This document shows, one piece after another, positions 11,076-23,319 of a stretch of 64,000 nt of DNA. Under the pieces are notes generated by a model. The model was not told the origin of the DNA. It saw nothing but the letters and a program-made list of their open reading frames with translations, and did not search any database. The DNA comes from Physcomitrium patens (Eukaryota; Streptophyta; Bryopsida; Funariales; Funariaceae). The position numbers and the translations under genes are program-made. Within the stretch, counting starts at the first letter, position 1; every line of letters starts with the position of its first letter. Where the stretch lies: contig NC_037264.1 of the NCBI RefSeq assembly GCF_000002425.4, positions 16,675,391 through 16,739,390 on the forward strand, in the 5' to 3' direction.

Positions 11076-11636
11076 TGTCAAGGACAAAAACTCAATGAAA
11101 AAGTAATTCAAATAAGTGAGCCTTCACTCAAAGAAAGGTAATAAAATATAAATAAATAAGTATGTATATTGAAAGACAAACTAGAATGGCTATTGCCAAA
11201 AGACAAGAAAACTAGAGACCTTTGAAACTAGACTAGAAGCAAGAAAAGAGTTGACAAGAGTGAAGAAGGCTTCACTCTTGTCTCTATATATACTATCTAA
11301 CTAGTAGCAATATGGCAATATTCTATAGGACCTCCATTATGTGTTGACTTTGTAGAATACATGCCTTGACTTACAAGGCAAGTTTTTCTACATGTGGGCT
11401 ACATAGTTAGCTTGGTCTTCAAGCTAACAACATGTGTGGTACATGGCCAACTTATTGACCACGTTTCTAATCCAAAAAGTCAATTAAAGACACCTATGAA
11501 GTCAAAGCAGCGTCTTTAAAGCTTCTAAGAAGCTTCTATATCAAATACTATAGAATTAACTTATTTTTACCTACTTTTACTTACTTCTACTTATTTGTAT
11601 ATGTAATTACTAGCTTACATGAATATGTCCGTGACA
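11076..11636 (-). repeat. 3' LTR of element C
   Basis: On the minus strand this runs TGTCACGGACATA to TTGTCCTTGACA, 561 bp. A TATA-like TATATATAGA lies near 11285 (minus strand). The inner edge is preceded by a purine tract, AGAAGGGGAGGG (11639-11651). The 3' LTRs of H and G stop at the same homologous point (CCTTAACA, CCATAATA), which fixes the LTR end. Confidence 0.85.
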
Positions 11637-11678
11637 TTACCCTCCCCTTCTAGGAACGAGTTCCACGAGGAGCGGTCA

Positions 11679-12101
11679 TCATGTGTTGAGAAAATCTATG
11701 ATGTAATAAATTATATTCACTGCATACTTTAATCTTTGTTCTCTTCGAAGATGATTGATAGGGCTTCTCAACCATCAATAGTATCCTCTACTAGGGCAGA
11801 AAGATCACTCAGTTATTTAATCATTGTTGAGGCCTTCATAACTTCCTTCGAATAGAACATTTGGAATACCATCAAGAATTGTTGCTACCTCTAGCAAAAT
11901 CACCAAACATCAGGAGTCCCTTCCAAAGTCGTGATACCAAACGCATTGTATCTCGCCATCTATTTGAGGAAGAACATGTCATTCTTGAAGATCTTCATCT
12001 CGATTGCGTCAACTTGAAGGTTGTGACAATCGTAATGTCTCGTCCAGCAGGTCAACAAATGAAGGCTCTTCAGTCAAATCTATTGGTTGTTGGTTCTCCA
12101 T
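11679..12101 (-). pseudogene. Extra ORF after integrase in element C (ORF3)
   Basis: On the sense strand, between the integrase tail and the polypurine tract, one frame of 141 codons runs from ATG at 12101 to TGA at 11679. Six internal stops interrupt it, each reachable from CGA, CAA or CAG by C-to-T. The same frame of exactly the same length exists in element D. A shorter intact form is in element G (58699-59052). Shared blocks are an LSQPS start region and, near the C-terminus, a tryptophan block of the form G-Y-Y-x-W-L-R-S-P-I-N-H-L followed by R-E. No known domain was recognised. It is not envelope-like, since no signal peptide or clear membrane segment is seen. Confidence 0.6.
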
Positions 12102-12229
12102 CTCCTGAGCATCACAACTATAAAGAAGCTACAAACAAGGATTGAAAGTAGAATGATAACTTGTCTAGATGTTATTTTTTTTATAAAAAAAAGTTTTCAT
12201 CTTGATTTTGATGGATGTCTTTGATGAAA

Positions 12230-13440
12230 AGCCTCCAATGCCTTTGCTACATTTACAAGATTCTTTATTGGCTCCCATGTGCATTCACCAATTTCATATC
12301 CGTGCCAATGGATAAGTTATTTCAATTTATTTCAGCACCGCCTTGAATCTAATACTTCTTCTACTTCAAACTCTTCATTATTGTCCACTCCTGTAGGAGA
12401 AGGTGGAGCTTGTCATCTTCTTGGTATGTCCACTGTCTTGTATGGTTTAAGAAGAGACATGTGGAATACTGGATGGATTTTTATTGAATCTGATAGATAT
12501 AAATGATATGCAACTAGATTGATTTGTACACAAATAGAAAATGGTCCAAGCCTTCGATAGTCCAACTTATTACAATGATGAGTGGTCTTGATATTACGAT
12601 GAAGTAGCCATACCTTATCACTCAAGTGAAATGGTAGTTATTCCTTTCGATAGACATCCGCATTCATCTTTTGATATTCTTGAGCCTCTTTTAACTGCGC
12701 CTTCATCGTTGCATGTAGCTCTGATAAATGAATTGCTAAATCTTTCATAGCAAGATTATTAATTTTTGAAAAGTCAAAAGTATCAAGTCATAGATGATAA
12801 CCATAATTAGTAAAGAAAGGTGTTTATTTTGTAGAAGAATGTACCATATTATTATAAGTAAACTCTGTCGATGGCAAAAGAGTTGTCTAATCATCTTGTT
12901 GGCAGTTAATGGTACATCTTAAATATTGCTCTAAAACTTGATTAACACACTCTGTTTGTCCATCAATTCGAGGATGGAATATCGAAGATAGTTTTATATC
13001 CACTTTTAGAATCTTAAAAAGAGTCCGCCAAAATCTTAATACAAACTGAGTTCCCCTATCTGATATAATATCCTTGGATAATCCATGATAGCGATAGATA
13101 TTGTTAAGAAAGAGCTTAGCTGTTTCTTCACCTGTGATAGATTTTGTATATGGTACAAAATATGCCATCTTGGTAAAATGATCTACTATCAGGAATATAG
13201 AGTCATAAGAACCTGAGATTAGAAGATCCGTGATGAAGTCCATAGAAATAGAAGACCATGGTTGTTTTGAAATGGATAATGGCTGAAGAAGTCCAAAAGG
13301 TCAATAACAAGGAGTTTTTGATCTTGAGCAAATATCACATGATTGTACAAAATCTTTGACTGCCTTCCATATTTGAGGCCACTAAAAATCCCTAGATATT
13401 AGCTCTAAAGTCTTATTATATCCAAAATAACCTGTCGCTA
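12230..13440 (-). pseudogene. integrase with chromodomain-like tail, element C
   Basis: The core at 12887-13243 keeps the D-D-E residues: MDFITDL (Asp 1), SDRGTQF (Asp 2) and DGQTECVNQV (Glu). The C-terminal segment (12413-12625) holds [10 protein letters not shown] and HPVFHMSLLKPY. Further on, about 12240-12380, comes a chromodomain-like stretch (EVEEVLDSR, then HW.GY.I.E.TWEP), a module that in related Ty3 elements guides integration to particular chromatin. Several stops break the frame. Confidence 0.8.
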
Positions 13441-13829
13441 GGAAGTCGTGATGAGCTTAAAGAATACATAAACATGCTTCTCTTTCTGGAACATATAAGC
13501 ATCCTTCGAAATAGAGTAGGTTGTTCTTGAATTCAAATTAAGAGAGATCATGAGATTTAGAAGAATTATTCTTGATATCATGAAGAAGAGGGTCTGAAGA
13601 CATACTTAACTGGACTTGCTTAAAAAAAGTTAAATCAACAGTCAATGTTGATTTTATTGCTCAAAGATGAAATTGCTTCAGCTTCAAGAGAATCGTTCTT
13701 TATTGCTCAAAAGCTGCATCTCTTTCTTTTGGTACAAGATAAGAACATCTAGACAAGGCATCAGACAAACGTTGTTGTTTTCCTAGCCAATAAGTGATGA
13801 TGAACTCGAATCTTAATAAAGACATACTC

Positions 13830-15210
13830 TAATAAGTTTGATGATGATTTAATATATGTACTAACATAAAATATTCGAGTTTCTTGTGATCCGTATACAT
13901 GGTGACGAAACTGGAAGCGCCTTCTAGATAATGACGCCATTCTTAAAAAGAATCCACAATTGCAACAAGTTCTTTGTCATGGATCTTATAATTGATTTTT
14001 GCTGCTGAGAATTTTCTTGAATGAAAGGCTACCAGATGAAGTTTGTCATCTATTCTCATTTGTGACAAAATTGCACCCAGAGCAAAGTCTGATGCATCTG
14101 TTTCCATAAAAAATGCTTTGGAAAAATCAACACGATACAAGATTGGTGCAGAAACAAATGCTGTCTTCAAAGATTCAAAAACAACTTCCGCTTCTTGATT
14201 CCATTGGAGTTTGTCTTTACAAGTCAACGTATAAGTGGAGCTGCAACTCGAGAGAAGTCTTTGATCAAGATCCGTTAGTAGTTGGCAAATTCTAAAAAGC
14301 ATTGGACATCTCTTACCATTTTTGAGATCTTCCAATCTATAATAGTTTGAACTTTCTTAGGATCCATCATAAGTCCATCATTTGAAATGATGTAACCTAA
14401 AAAATCGACTTGAGTAGTGTAGAATACATACTTTTCTATCTTGGCATAGAATCCTCTATCTCTTAATTTTTGTAACACACAACGAACATGAAATTCATAT
14501 GCTTCTAGACTCTTAGAATAGATCAAGATGTCGTCTAGATAACAAACCACAAAATCGATCAAAAACTTTTGAAAAACATCATTCATTAGATGTTTAAAGG
14601 CTACTGGTGCATTTGTAAGTCCAAAAGGTATGACATTGTATTCAAAATGTCCATACCTAGTTTGAAACGTAGTCTTCCATTTATCTCCTCCTTTGATGCG
14701 TACTAGATTATATGCTCTCTGGAGATCTATTTTTGTATAGATTTTAGCTTGATTTAGCTGATCAAAAAGTCCAGATATTAAAGGTAGTGGATACATGTTC
14801 TTGATGGTAATCTTATTGAGTCCTCGATAATGAATACACATCCGCAATAATCTATCTTTTTTCTTCACAAATAGAATTGGAGCTCTTGTTGGAGATTTAG
14901 AATGGCATATGAAATTTTTGGCTAGATTTTCTTCAATATACTCCTTGAGTTCAGTCAACACATTTTGTGATAAACTGTAGATTGGTCCAAATGGCGGTTG
15001 TGCTCCTTCTTGAAGGTCAATTGAGTAATTATAGGAATGATGTTTCCGGAGTATATCCACATTCTTTTTTTCAAAAACATCTTGAAATTCTTGATATTGG
15101 CTTGGAATGCCACTTAAAGACTTTCTACGAGTAGAAATAGGTGTGGCATAAATAATATATGGTGATTCTTTCATAGCAACATGCAAGAAAGCTTTTATAC
15201 CTATAAACAT
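13830..15210 (-). pseudogene. reverse transcriptase and RNase H of element C
   Basis: The reverse transcriptase at 14275-15210 is open for 311 codons. It shows the RMCIHYRGLNKITIKN block, YTKIDLQRAYNLVRI (catalytic Asp), MPFGLTNAP-like VIPFGLTNAP, and the intact catalytic box YLDDILIYSK. RNase H begins at 13943-14335 with METDASDFALGAIL and DKELVAIV. It is typical of plant chromovirus-type Ty3 pol. Both parts are truncated by stops. Confidence 0.88.
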
Positions 15211-15309
15211 GGGTTTAATTGAATTGGACTTATGATTCTCTACTTGATTAATTACACTATTAGTTATACTTTTAGAAAAAGTAAGAATTTGAGAAATCTA
15301 ATCTATTTG

Positions 15310-15600
15310 AGGATTTTATTATTCTAACCATGATAAACCTAAAATTACTTGATTAAAGGGAGATCTAATGATATTAAATACTACAAAGCTATTATGACCA
15401 TTGATTATTACTTCTATAGGAAGGGTTTCGTGAGTAATATCTTCAAAAGACAATGGACGACCATCTATGACTTCTACATGAACAAGTTTAGTTTTCTTTA
15501 CTAAAGATATGCTATGTCTTTTAGTAAATTCTTCATCTAAAAAGCATGCCAAGGCTCCTTAATCTAACAAGGCAGAGGCTTTGTAATATTTAGGTCCTAA
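15310..15600 (-). pseudogene. retropepsin-like protease of element C
   Basis: The minus-strand peptide at 15319-15552 reads [12 protein letters not shown] and later NIIRSPFNQVILGLSWLE, the two halves of a retropepsin domain. The active-site region just upstream reads L-L-D-stop-G-A: the Ser codon after the catalytic Asp has become a stop. No active protease can be made. Confidence 0.7.
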
Positions 15601-15699
15601 AATAACATTTAATGTAAAAGAAGGAGAGGGCTCTGAGCAGAGAATAGGATCTATACTAGATGTTGTGCAAGGTTCTGGCCGCACGGTCTCTATTGTAGC

Positions 15700-16690
15700 T
15701 GGACAAACTCGTTTTTTGACATATTATCTTCTTTCACAGCCATACTCCTCATTTTGTGATTGCGTCATTTCTTTGGACAATGTTGAGGAGTTTGCTTTGA
15801 TTTTCCACAATATAAACATAATCCTTCTTGATGACGACGAGTCTTTTCTTGTTCAGTAAGAGATTTGAAATGTACTACATTAATTTGCATATCCTTTACT
15901 TCCAAATGTATGTATTGAAGAGATGTTGGTGTTGCCATTGAATTATAGTAACGTTGAGGTCTACTTGTATGGTTCTTAGATCAAAATTCAAAAAGGCAAT
16001 TGTCACACTTCATAGCAAAGTCAATTGCTTGAATCAATGTTTGAGGATCAGGTAAGTTGAGCATTAATTTTTTTACCTCATGTTATAATCCGTAGAAAAA
16101 TTGGCTAATAAGTGCAGCATCATCCCACTTGATATCAATTGCAAGTTGTCAAAATTGTTAAGCATACAACGTTACTGATCGATTGCCTTGTTATAAAATA
16201 TAGATCTTATTGGTTGCAACACAAATTGCATCATGTTCTCCATACATGGATCGAAATTCGGCCAAAAAAGCCTCTAGATTATCCAATATTGGATCTCGTC
16301 ATTCAAGAAAAGATAAAAACCATGATAGTACTGAACCTGAAAGAAGCGTATCAATGAATCTAACTTGCGATCCTAGAATTGGATAGCTTTGGAGTTAAAG
16401 TTCAATCACAAGTTGTACTTAATTGATAAATCCTCAAAACTTGGATCTGGTGCCATCAAACTTTTTGGATAGGGCAATTCTTTGTTCTTTAATATTGGAA
16501 GGGCATTCCACCATAGGAGAAAGGACATGATTTGGTGTAGATGTTGAAGCAACTCCAACCATTTCTATATCTTCACTTCTTGCCAATCTTGTTGCTCCAT
16601 GTAGTGGTAAATTGAATTGATACATCGCAAGCATTAACTCCCTCAATTGCTCTTGCATTTGTGCCATTGCACTCTTCATTTCAACAAGTT
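15700..16690 (-). pseudogene. gag of element C
   Basis: The N-terminal part (16434-16679) reads MAQMQEQLRELMLAMYQFNL, identical to the same part of D. The start codon seen in D (ATG at 22546) is ATA here, so initiation is lost. A zinc-knuckle-like CLYC..K region with altered ligands lies about 15800-15840. Many stops occur between 15860 and 16430. Confidence 0.7.
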
Positions 16691-16876
16691 CTACTATGAT
16701 AACACTTAGAAAAGAGAAGATGTCTAATATTGCTCAAGACAAATAGAAAGGAGGACTTGAAAAAAAGAAAATACTAAAGACAATATCATTTTAGAAGAGG
16801 ATAATCCGTAACTTCTAATATGCTTATATCTTATCAAGAAAAAAGGATAATCCACTCTTAATCAAGATTAGACAAA

Positions 16877-16890
16877 GCTCTGATATTATA
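16877..16890 (-). other. Primer-binding-site-like motif of element C
   Basis: On the minus strand the sequence TATAATATCAGAGC resembles the initiator-Met primer site TGGTATCAGAGC. It lies about 20 nt inside the LTR end at 16909, further than the usual 0-5 nt. Confidence 0.5.
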
Positions 16891-16908
16891 GGTGCACTCT
16901 TGTCAATC

Positions 16909-17497
16909 TGTCAAGGATAAGAACTCGATAAAAAATTAATTCAGACAAGTGAGCCTTCACTCAAAGAAAGGTAACAAAATACAAATAAACAAGTATGTAT
17001 ATTGAAAGAGAAACTGGAATGGCTATTGTCAAAAGACAAGAAAACTAAAAACTCTTGAAACTAGACTAGAAGCAAGAAAGGAGTTGACAAGAGTGAAGAA
17101 GGCTTCTCTCTTGTCTCTATATATACTATCTTATTAGTGGCTATGTGGCGACGTTCTATAGAACCTCTAATATGTGTTGACTTTGTAGAACACATGCCTT
17201 GACTTACAAGGCAAGTTTTTCTACATGTAGACCACATAGTTAGCTTGGTCTTGAAGCTAACAACATGTGTGGCACATGGCCAACTTGTTGACCACGTTTC
17301 TAATCCAAAAAGTCAATTAAAGACACCTATGAAGTCAAAGTAGCATCTACAAAGCTTTTAGGAAGCTTCTATATCAAATACTATAGAATTAACTTACTTT
17401 TACCTACTTTCACTTACTTCTACATATTTGTATATGTAATTATGAATATGTTCATGACAATATGTAAATATTGGCTTACATGAGTATGTCTGTGATA
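16909..17497 (-). repeat. LTR shared by elements C (5') and D (3')
   Basis: This runs TATCACAGACATA to ATCCTTGACA on the minus strand, 589 bp. A short extra segment near 17455-17480 repeats the LTR start region. It is followed on the right by the polypurine tract and ORF3 of element D, and on the left by the primer site and gag of element C. It therefore serves both elements. Confidence 0.85.
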
Positions 17498-17541
17498 TTA
17501 CCCTCCTCCCTTCTAGAGACGAGTTCCACGAGGAGCGGTCA

Positions 17542-17964
17542 TCATGTGTTGAGAAAATCTATGATGCGATAAATTATATTCGTCGCATATTCTGATCTAT
17601 GTTCTCTTCAAAGATGATTGATAGGGCCTCTCAACCATCGCTATTGTCCCATACCAAGGTGGGAAGACCATTCAGTTATTTATTCATTGATGAGGCCTTC
17701 ATAACTTCCTTTGAATAGAATATTTGGAATACCATCAGGATTTATTCCTACCTCTAGTAAAATCACCAAACATCAAGAGTCCCTTCCAAGATTGAGATAC
17801 CAAATGCATTGTATCTCGCCATCTATTTAAGGAAGAATATATCATTCTTGAAGATCTTCATCTCGATTGCATCATCTTGAAGGTTGTGACAATCGTAATG
17901 TCTCATCCGATAGGTCAGCAAATGAAGGTTCTTGAGTCGAATCTGCCGGTTGTTGGTTCTCCAT
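17542..17964 (-). pseudogene. Extra ORF after integrase in element D (ORF3)
   Basis: This is the homologue of the C ORF3, from ATG at 17964 to TGA at 17542, again 423 nt without a length change. Its seven internal stops are TGA, TAA or TAG, all reachable from CGA, CAA or CAG. The C-terminal block reads W-L-R-G-P-I-N-H-L and then R-E after a stop. Keeping the frame against C despite many substitutions argues that the ORF coded for protein when the elements were active. Confidence 0.58.
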
Positions 17965-18059
17965 CTCTTGAGCATCACAACTACAAAGAAACTATGAATA
18001 AGGATTGAAAGTAGAATGATAACTTGCCTAGACATTGTTTCTTTTATAAAAAAAGGTTT

Positions 18060-19330
18060 TCATCTTGATTTTGATAGATATCATCGATGAAAAGCCTCCA
18101 ATGCCTTTGTTGCATTTGCAAGATTCTTTACTGGCTTCCATGTACGTTCAACGGACAATGGACAAGATATTCTAATTTATTTTGATGCCTCCTTCAATCT
18201 AAGACTTCTTCCGTATCAAATTCGTCATTATTGTCCACTTCTATAGGAGTAAGTGGAACTTATCTTCTTCATAGTATGTCTACTATCTTATATGGTTCAA
18301 GAAGAGATAGGTGGAATACTAGATGGATTTTCATTGATTCCGATAGATGTAAACGATATGCAATTAGATTGATTTGTGTAGAAATAGAAAATGGTCCAAA
18401 CCTTCGATAGTCCAACTTGTTACAAAGACGAGTGGTCTTGATATTATGATGAAGTAGCCATATCTTATCACCCAAGTGGAATGGTGGTTGTTCCTTTCGA
18501 TAGACATCCGCATTGACCTTTTGTTGTTCTTGAGCTTATTTTAACTACGCCTTCATCATTGCATGTAGCTCTGACAAATGAATTGCCAAATCTTTCGTAG
18601 CAAGATTATCAACTTTTGAAAAGTCAAAAGTATCAATTCATGGATGATAACCATAATTAGCAAAGAAAGGTGTTTATTTTGTAGAAGAATGTACCATATT
18701 ATTATAAGCAAACTCTACCAATGGCAAAAGAATTATCCAATCATCTTATTGGTAGTTAATTGTACATCTTAAATACTGCTCCAAAACTTAATTAACATGC
18801 TCCGTTTGTCCATCAGTTTGAGGATGGGTGCTAAAGATAGTTTTATATCCACTTTTAGAATCTTGAAAAGAGTCCACCAAAATCTTGGTACAAATTGAAT
18901 TTTTCTATCTAATATAATATCCTTGAATAATCCATGATAGTGATAAATATTGTCAAGAAAGAGCTTAGTTGTTTCTTTACCTATGATAGATTTTGTACAT
19001 GATACAAAATGTTCCATCTTGGTAAAACGATCTACTATCACGAATATAGAGTCATAAGAACCTGAGATTAGAAGATCCGTGATGAAGTCCATAGAAATAG
19101 AAGACCATGGTTGTTCTAAAATTGGTAATGGTTGAAGAAGTCTGTAATATCGATGATGAGGACTTTTTGATCTCAAGCAAACATCACAAGATTGTACAAA
19201 AACTTTGATTGCTTTCCTCATTTGTAGCCACCAAAAGTCTCGAGATATTAGTTCCAAAGTTTTATTGTATCTAAAATGTCCTTCTACTAGAAAGTTATGA
19301 CGAGCTTAAAGAATACATAATCGAGCTTCT
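18060..19330 (-). pseudogene. integrase with chromodomain-like tail, element D
   Basis: The main open part (18769-19257) has the zinc-binding Cys pair SCDVCLRSKSP, then MDFITDL (Asp 1). The second Asp motif reads LDRKIQF (SDRGTQF in C), and the Glu region is lost to a frame change near 18830. The tail at 18269-18475 reads KLDYRRFGPF and HLVFHLSLLEPY. Confidence 0.75.
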
Positions 19331-19679
19331 TATTTTGGAAAATATAGGCATTCCTCAAAATATAGTAGATTCTTCTTGAATTTAAACTTAGAAGTATCAT
19401 GAGACTTTGAAGGATTTTTCTTAATATCATGAATAAGAGGATCAGAAGTCATACTTGACTGAACTTGCATAATGAAAGTTGAATCAATAGTTAGTGTTGA
19501 TTTCATTGTTCGAAGATGAAGATGCTCTGGCTTCAAGAAAATTGTCCGTTATTGATCAAAAGCAACATCTCCTTCCTTATGTGCAAGTTAAGATCGTCTA
19601 GAAAGTGCATCTGACAAATCTTGTTGTTTTCTTAGTCGATAAGTGATCTTGAATTCAAATCTTGACAAAGATATACTCC

Positions 19680-20960
19680 AATGGCCTTGGCAATAATTCA
19701 AAATACGTATTGACATAAAATATTCAAGATTCTTGTGATCTGTATATACTGTGATTGTGCTAGAATCACCTTGTAGATAATAGCGCTATTCTTGAAACAA
19801 ATCTATGATTGTAAGAAGTTCTTTGTTATAAATCTCGTAGTTGATCTCGGCTCCTAAAAATTTTTTGGAATGAAAATCTATTGGATAAAGTTTATTATCT
19901 ATTCCCATTTGTGACAATATAGCACCCAAAGCAAAGTCTGATGTGTCTATTTTCATAAAAAATGGCTTAAAAAAATCGACACAATACAAGATTGGTACAG
20001 AAACAGAGGCTGTCTTCAAAGCTTCAAATACTACTTCTGCTTCTTGATTCCATTGAAGTTTGTCTTTGCAAGTCAAATGTGTAAGTAGAGTTATAACTTG
20101 AGAGAAGTCTTTCATGAAGATATGTTAGTAATTGATAAATCTCAAAAAACATTAGACATCTCTTATCGTTTTTGGGATCTTCTAATCCATAATAGTTTAA
20201 ACTTTTTTAGGATCCATCATAAGTCCATTATTTGAAATGATATATCCTAAGAAGTTGACTTGAGTAGTGTAAAATATACACTTTTCTATTTTGGCATAGA
20301 GTCCTACATCTCTTAGTTTTTGTAATACTTGGCGAACATAAAGTTCATGTTCTTCTGGATTCTTAGAATAGATTAAGATGTCATCTAGGTAATAGATAAC
20401 AAAATCATCTAAAAACTCCCAAAAAACATCATTCATTAGATATTGGAATGCTCCTGGTACATTTGTAAGTCCAAAAGGCATGACATTGTATTCGAAATGT
20501 CCATACCTTATTCGAAATACAGACTTCCATTCATCTCCTTCTTTGATGTGTACCAAATTGTATGCTCCCTATAGATCTATTTTTGTATAGATCTTAGCTT
20601 GATTCAACTGATAAAAAAGTCCAGATATCAAAGGTAGTGGATACTTGTTTTTGATAGTGATTTTTTTGAGTCCTCAATAATCAACACACATCCACAATGA
20701 TCCGTCTTTTTTCTTCACAAATAAAATTGGAGCTCCTATTAGAGATTTGGAATGGCATATGAAGTTTTTGGCTAAATTTTCTTCAATATACTCCTTGAGT
20801 TTAGCCCACTCATTTTGAGATAAATTATAGATTCGTCCAAATGGCGGTTGTACTCCTTCTTAAAGGTCAATTGAGCAGTCTTAAAGGCGATGTTCTAGAA
20901 GAATATCCACATTTTTTTTCTCAAATACATCTTAAAAATCTTGATATTGGCTTGGAATGC
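19680..20960 (-). pseudogene. reverse transcriptase and RNase H of element D
   Basis: The 20197-20556 open part contains MPFGLTNVPGAF and the intact catalytic box YLDDILIYSK. RNase H at 19786-20115 has MKIDTSDFALGAIL, where the catalytic Asp block is TDAS in G, and KELLTII. The N-terminal part (20560-20960) is recognisable but full of stops. Confidence 0.8.
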
Positions 20961-21176
20961 CACTTGAAGTCTTTCCACCAATAGAACAAGTATGGCATAA
21001 TTGACACAAGGTCATCCTTCTTTTGCAGCATACAAAAAAGTACTTGCACTTGCAAATATAGGTTTAATTATACTAGACTTATGACTTTATATTTGATTAA
21101 CTACACTCTTAGTTATACTTTCAGAAAAATTAAGACTACAAGAAGTCCAATCTATTTTAGGATTATATTTTTCTAG

Positions 21177-21600
21177 CTATGATAAATCTAAAATGACTAG
21201 ATTAGAAAGAGATCTAATGATATTAAATATTATAAAGCTACTATGACCATTAGTTGCTATTTCTATAGGAAGGGTTTCATGAGTTACATCTCCTGAAGAC
21301 AATAGACGACCATCTATGACTTCTACATGAATAAGTTTAGTTTTCTTTACTAAAAATATGCTATGTCTTTCAACAAATTTTTCATCTAAGAAACATGCTG
21401 AGGCTCCTGAATTTAGCAAGGCTGAGACTTTGAGATGTTTAGGTCCTAAAATAATATTTATCGTAAAACATGGAGAGGGTTTTGAGGAGAAGATAGGACC
21501 TTCACTAGGCATTATACACGTTTCCAGTCACACAGTCCCTATTGTAATTGGACAAGTTTGTTTTTCGACATGCTATCTCCTTTGATCGTCGTACTCCTCA
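21177..21600 (-). pseudogene. retropepsin-like protease of element D
   Basis: The 111-codon open stretch (21177-21512) includes [15 protein letters not shown], where the catalytic Asp of D-S-G has become Asn. The second half, NIIRSLSNLVILDLS, follows. The lost Asp would remove activity. Confidence 0.72.
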
Positions 21601-21659
21601 TTTTATAGTTGCGTCACTTCTTTGGGTAATGTTGAGCCGTGTGTTTAGGTTTTCCATAA

Positions 21660-22546
21660 TATAAGCACAATCCTTCTTGACAACGACGAGTCTTTTCTTA
21701 TTCAATAAGAGGTTTAAAACGTACTACATCAATTTGCATATCCTCTACTTCTGAATGTATGTATTGAAGAGATGTTGGTGTTGCTATTGAATTATAGTTA
21801 CATTGAGGTCCACTTGTATGGTTCTGAGATTGGAATTCAAAAAGGTGATTATCGCACTTCACATCAAAGTCAATTGCTTGATTCAATGTTTGAAGATCAG
21901 ATAAGTTGAGCGTTAATTTTTTTATCTTATATTGTAATCCATAAAAAAATTGGCTAATAAATGCAACATCATCCCACTTGATATCAGTTGCAAGTTATCA
22001 AAATTATAAAGTATATAACGTTACTAATCGATTGCCTTGTCGTAAAATATGGATCTTATTGATTGCAACATGAATTGCATCATGTTCTCCATACATGGAT
22101 CAAAACTCCACCAAAAAAGCCTCTAGATTATCTAATTTTGGATCTCGTCTTTCAAGAAAAGATAAAAACCATGATAATGCTGAACCTAAAAGAAGCGTAC
22201 CAATAAATCTAACTTGCGATCTTGGAGTTGGATAGCTTTGGAGTTGAAGTTCAATCACAAGTTGTACTTGATTGATAAATCCTCTAAATTTTGATTTGGT
22301 GCCATCAAACTTCTTGAGTAGGATAATTCTTGGTTCTCTAACAGTGGAAGGGCGTTCCACTATAGCAGGAGGGATATGATTTGGCACAGATATTGAAGCA
22401 GCTCCAATCATTTCTATATCTTCACTTCTTGCCAATCTTGTTGCTCCATGTAGTGGTAAATTGAATTGATACATCGCAAGCATTAACTCCCTCAATTGCT
22501 CTTGCATTTGTGCCATTGAACTCTTCATTTCAGTAAGTTCTGCCAT
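21660..22546 (-). pseudogene. gag of element D
   Basis: Its ATG at 22546 opens 148 codons (to 22100): a helical start MKSSMAQMQEQLRELMLAMY, then the retrotransposon-gag block KKFDGTKSKFRGFINQVQL and SALSWFLSFLERR. A short C-terminal open piece with KCDNHLFEFQSQ lies at 21698-21886. It forms the particle shell in the family. Stops interrupt it between 21886 and 22100. Confidence 0.78.
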
Positions 22547-22726
22547 GATAACACTTAGAAAAGAGAAGATGTCTAATATTACTTAAGACAAATAGAAGAG
22601 AGGACTTGAGAACAAACAAAATACTAAGGACAATATCAGTTTAGAAGAGGGTAATTCCTAACTTCTAATATGCTTATGTCTTATCAAAAAAAAGAGGTGA
22701 TCCACTCTTAATCAAGATTAGACAAA

Positions 22727-22740
22727 GCTCTGATATTGTA
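22727..22740 (-). other. Primer-binding-site-like motif of element D
   Basis: The minus-strand TACAATATCAGAGC resembles the initiator-Met primer site. It lies about 19 nt inside the LTR end at 22759, the same offset as in element C. Confidence 0.5.
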
Positions 22741-22758
22741 AGTGCACTCTTGTCAATC

Positions 22759-23317
22759 TGTCAAAGATAAGAACATGATAAAGACAAATAAATAAGTGAA
22801 ACTTCTTTCAAAAAAAGATGACAAAATAGAAATAACTTGATATGTATATTAAGAAAGAAACTAGAATAGCTATTGCCAAAAGATAAAAAAAGTAGAAACC
22901 CTTGAAAATAGACTGGAAGCAAGAAAAAAATTGACAAGAGTGAAGAGGGCTTTACTCTTGTCTCTATATATACTATCTAACTAAAAGCTACGTGGTGATA
23001 TTCTATATGACCTTCAATATGTATTGATTTTGTAGGACACATGCCTTGACTTACAAGGCAAATTTTTCTACGTGTGAGCTACATAGTTAGCTTGATCTTC
23101 AAGCTAACAACATGTGTGGCACATGGCCAACTTGTTGACCATATTTCTAATCCCAAAAAGTCAATTAAAGACACCTATAAAATCAAAGCAGCATCTATGA
23201 AGCTTTTTGGAAGCTTCCATATCAAATACGATAGAATTAACTTACTGTTATCTACTTTTAATTACTTCTACTTATTTATATATGTAATTACTGGCTGATA
23301 TGAATATATTTGTGATA
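22759..23317 (-). repeat. 5' LTR of element D
   Basis: This 559-bp LTR of family 2 has edges TATCACAAATATA and ATCTTTGACA on the minus strand. A TATATATAGAG box lies near 22960-22970 on the minus strand. On its right it meets the protease end of element E, with no matching target duplication against the left edge of the C-D array. Confidence 0.82.
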
Positions 23318-23319
23318 CC

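Larger units (their letters stand above)
11076..17497 (-). mobile_element. Ty3-type LTR retrotransposon C (family 2), decayed, both LTRs present
   Basis: Read on the minus strand: 5' LTR (17497-16909), primer-site-like motif, gag, protease, reverse transcriptase-RNase H, integrase with chromodomain-like tail, an extra ORF, polypurine tract, 3' LTR (11636-11076). The internal organisation and proteins match D, G and H. Every coding part has stops. Its 5' LTR is also the 3' LTR of element D. Confidence 0.88.
17498..23317 (-). mobile_element. Ty3-type LTR retrotransposon D (family 2), decayed
   Basis: The internal region (17498-22758) and 5' LTR (22759-23317) lie directly behind element C, in the same orientation, and share the LTR at 16909-17497. 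The content mirrors C: gag, protease, pol, integrase with chromodomain-like tail, and ORF3. Its integrase and pol are more broken than those of C. Confidence 0.88.

Noticed and set aside
10816..11636. Two complete tandem LTRs
   Set aside because: The left unit lacks both LTR termini, so only the right one (11076-11636) is complete.
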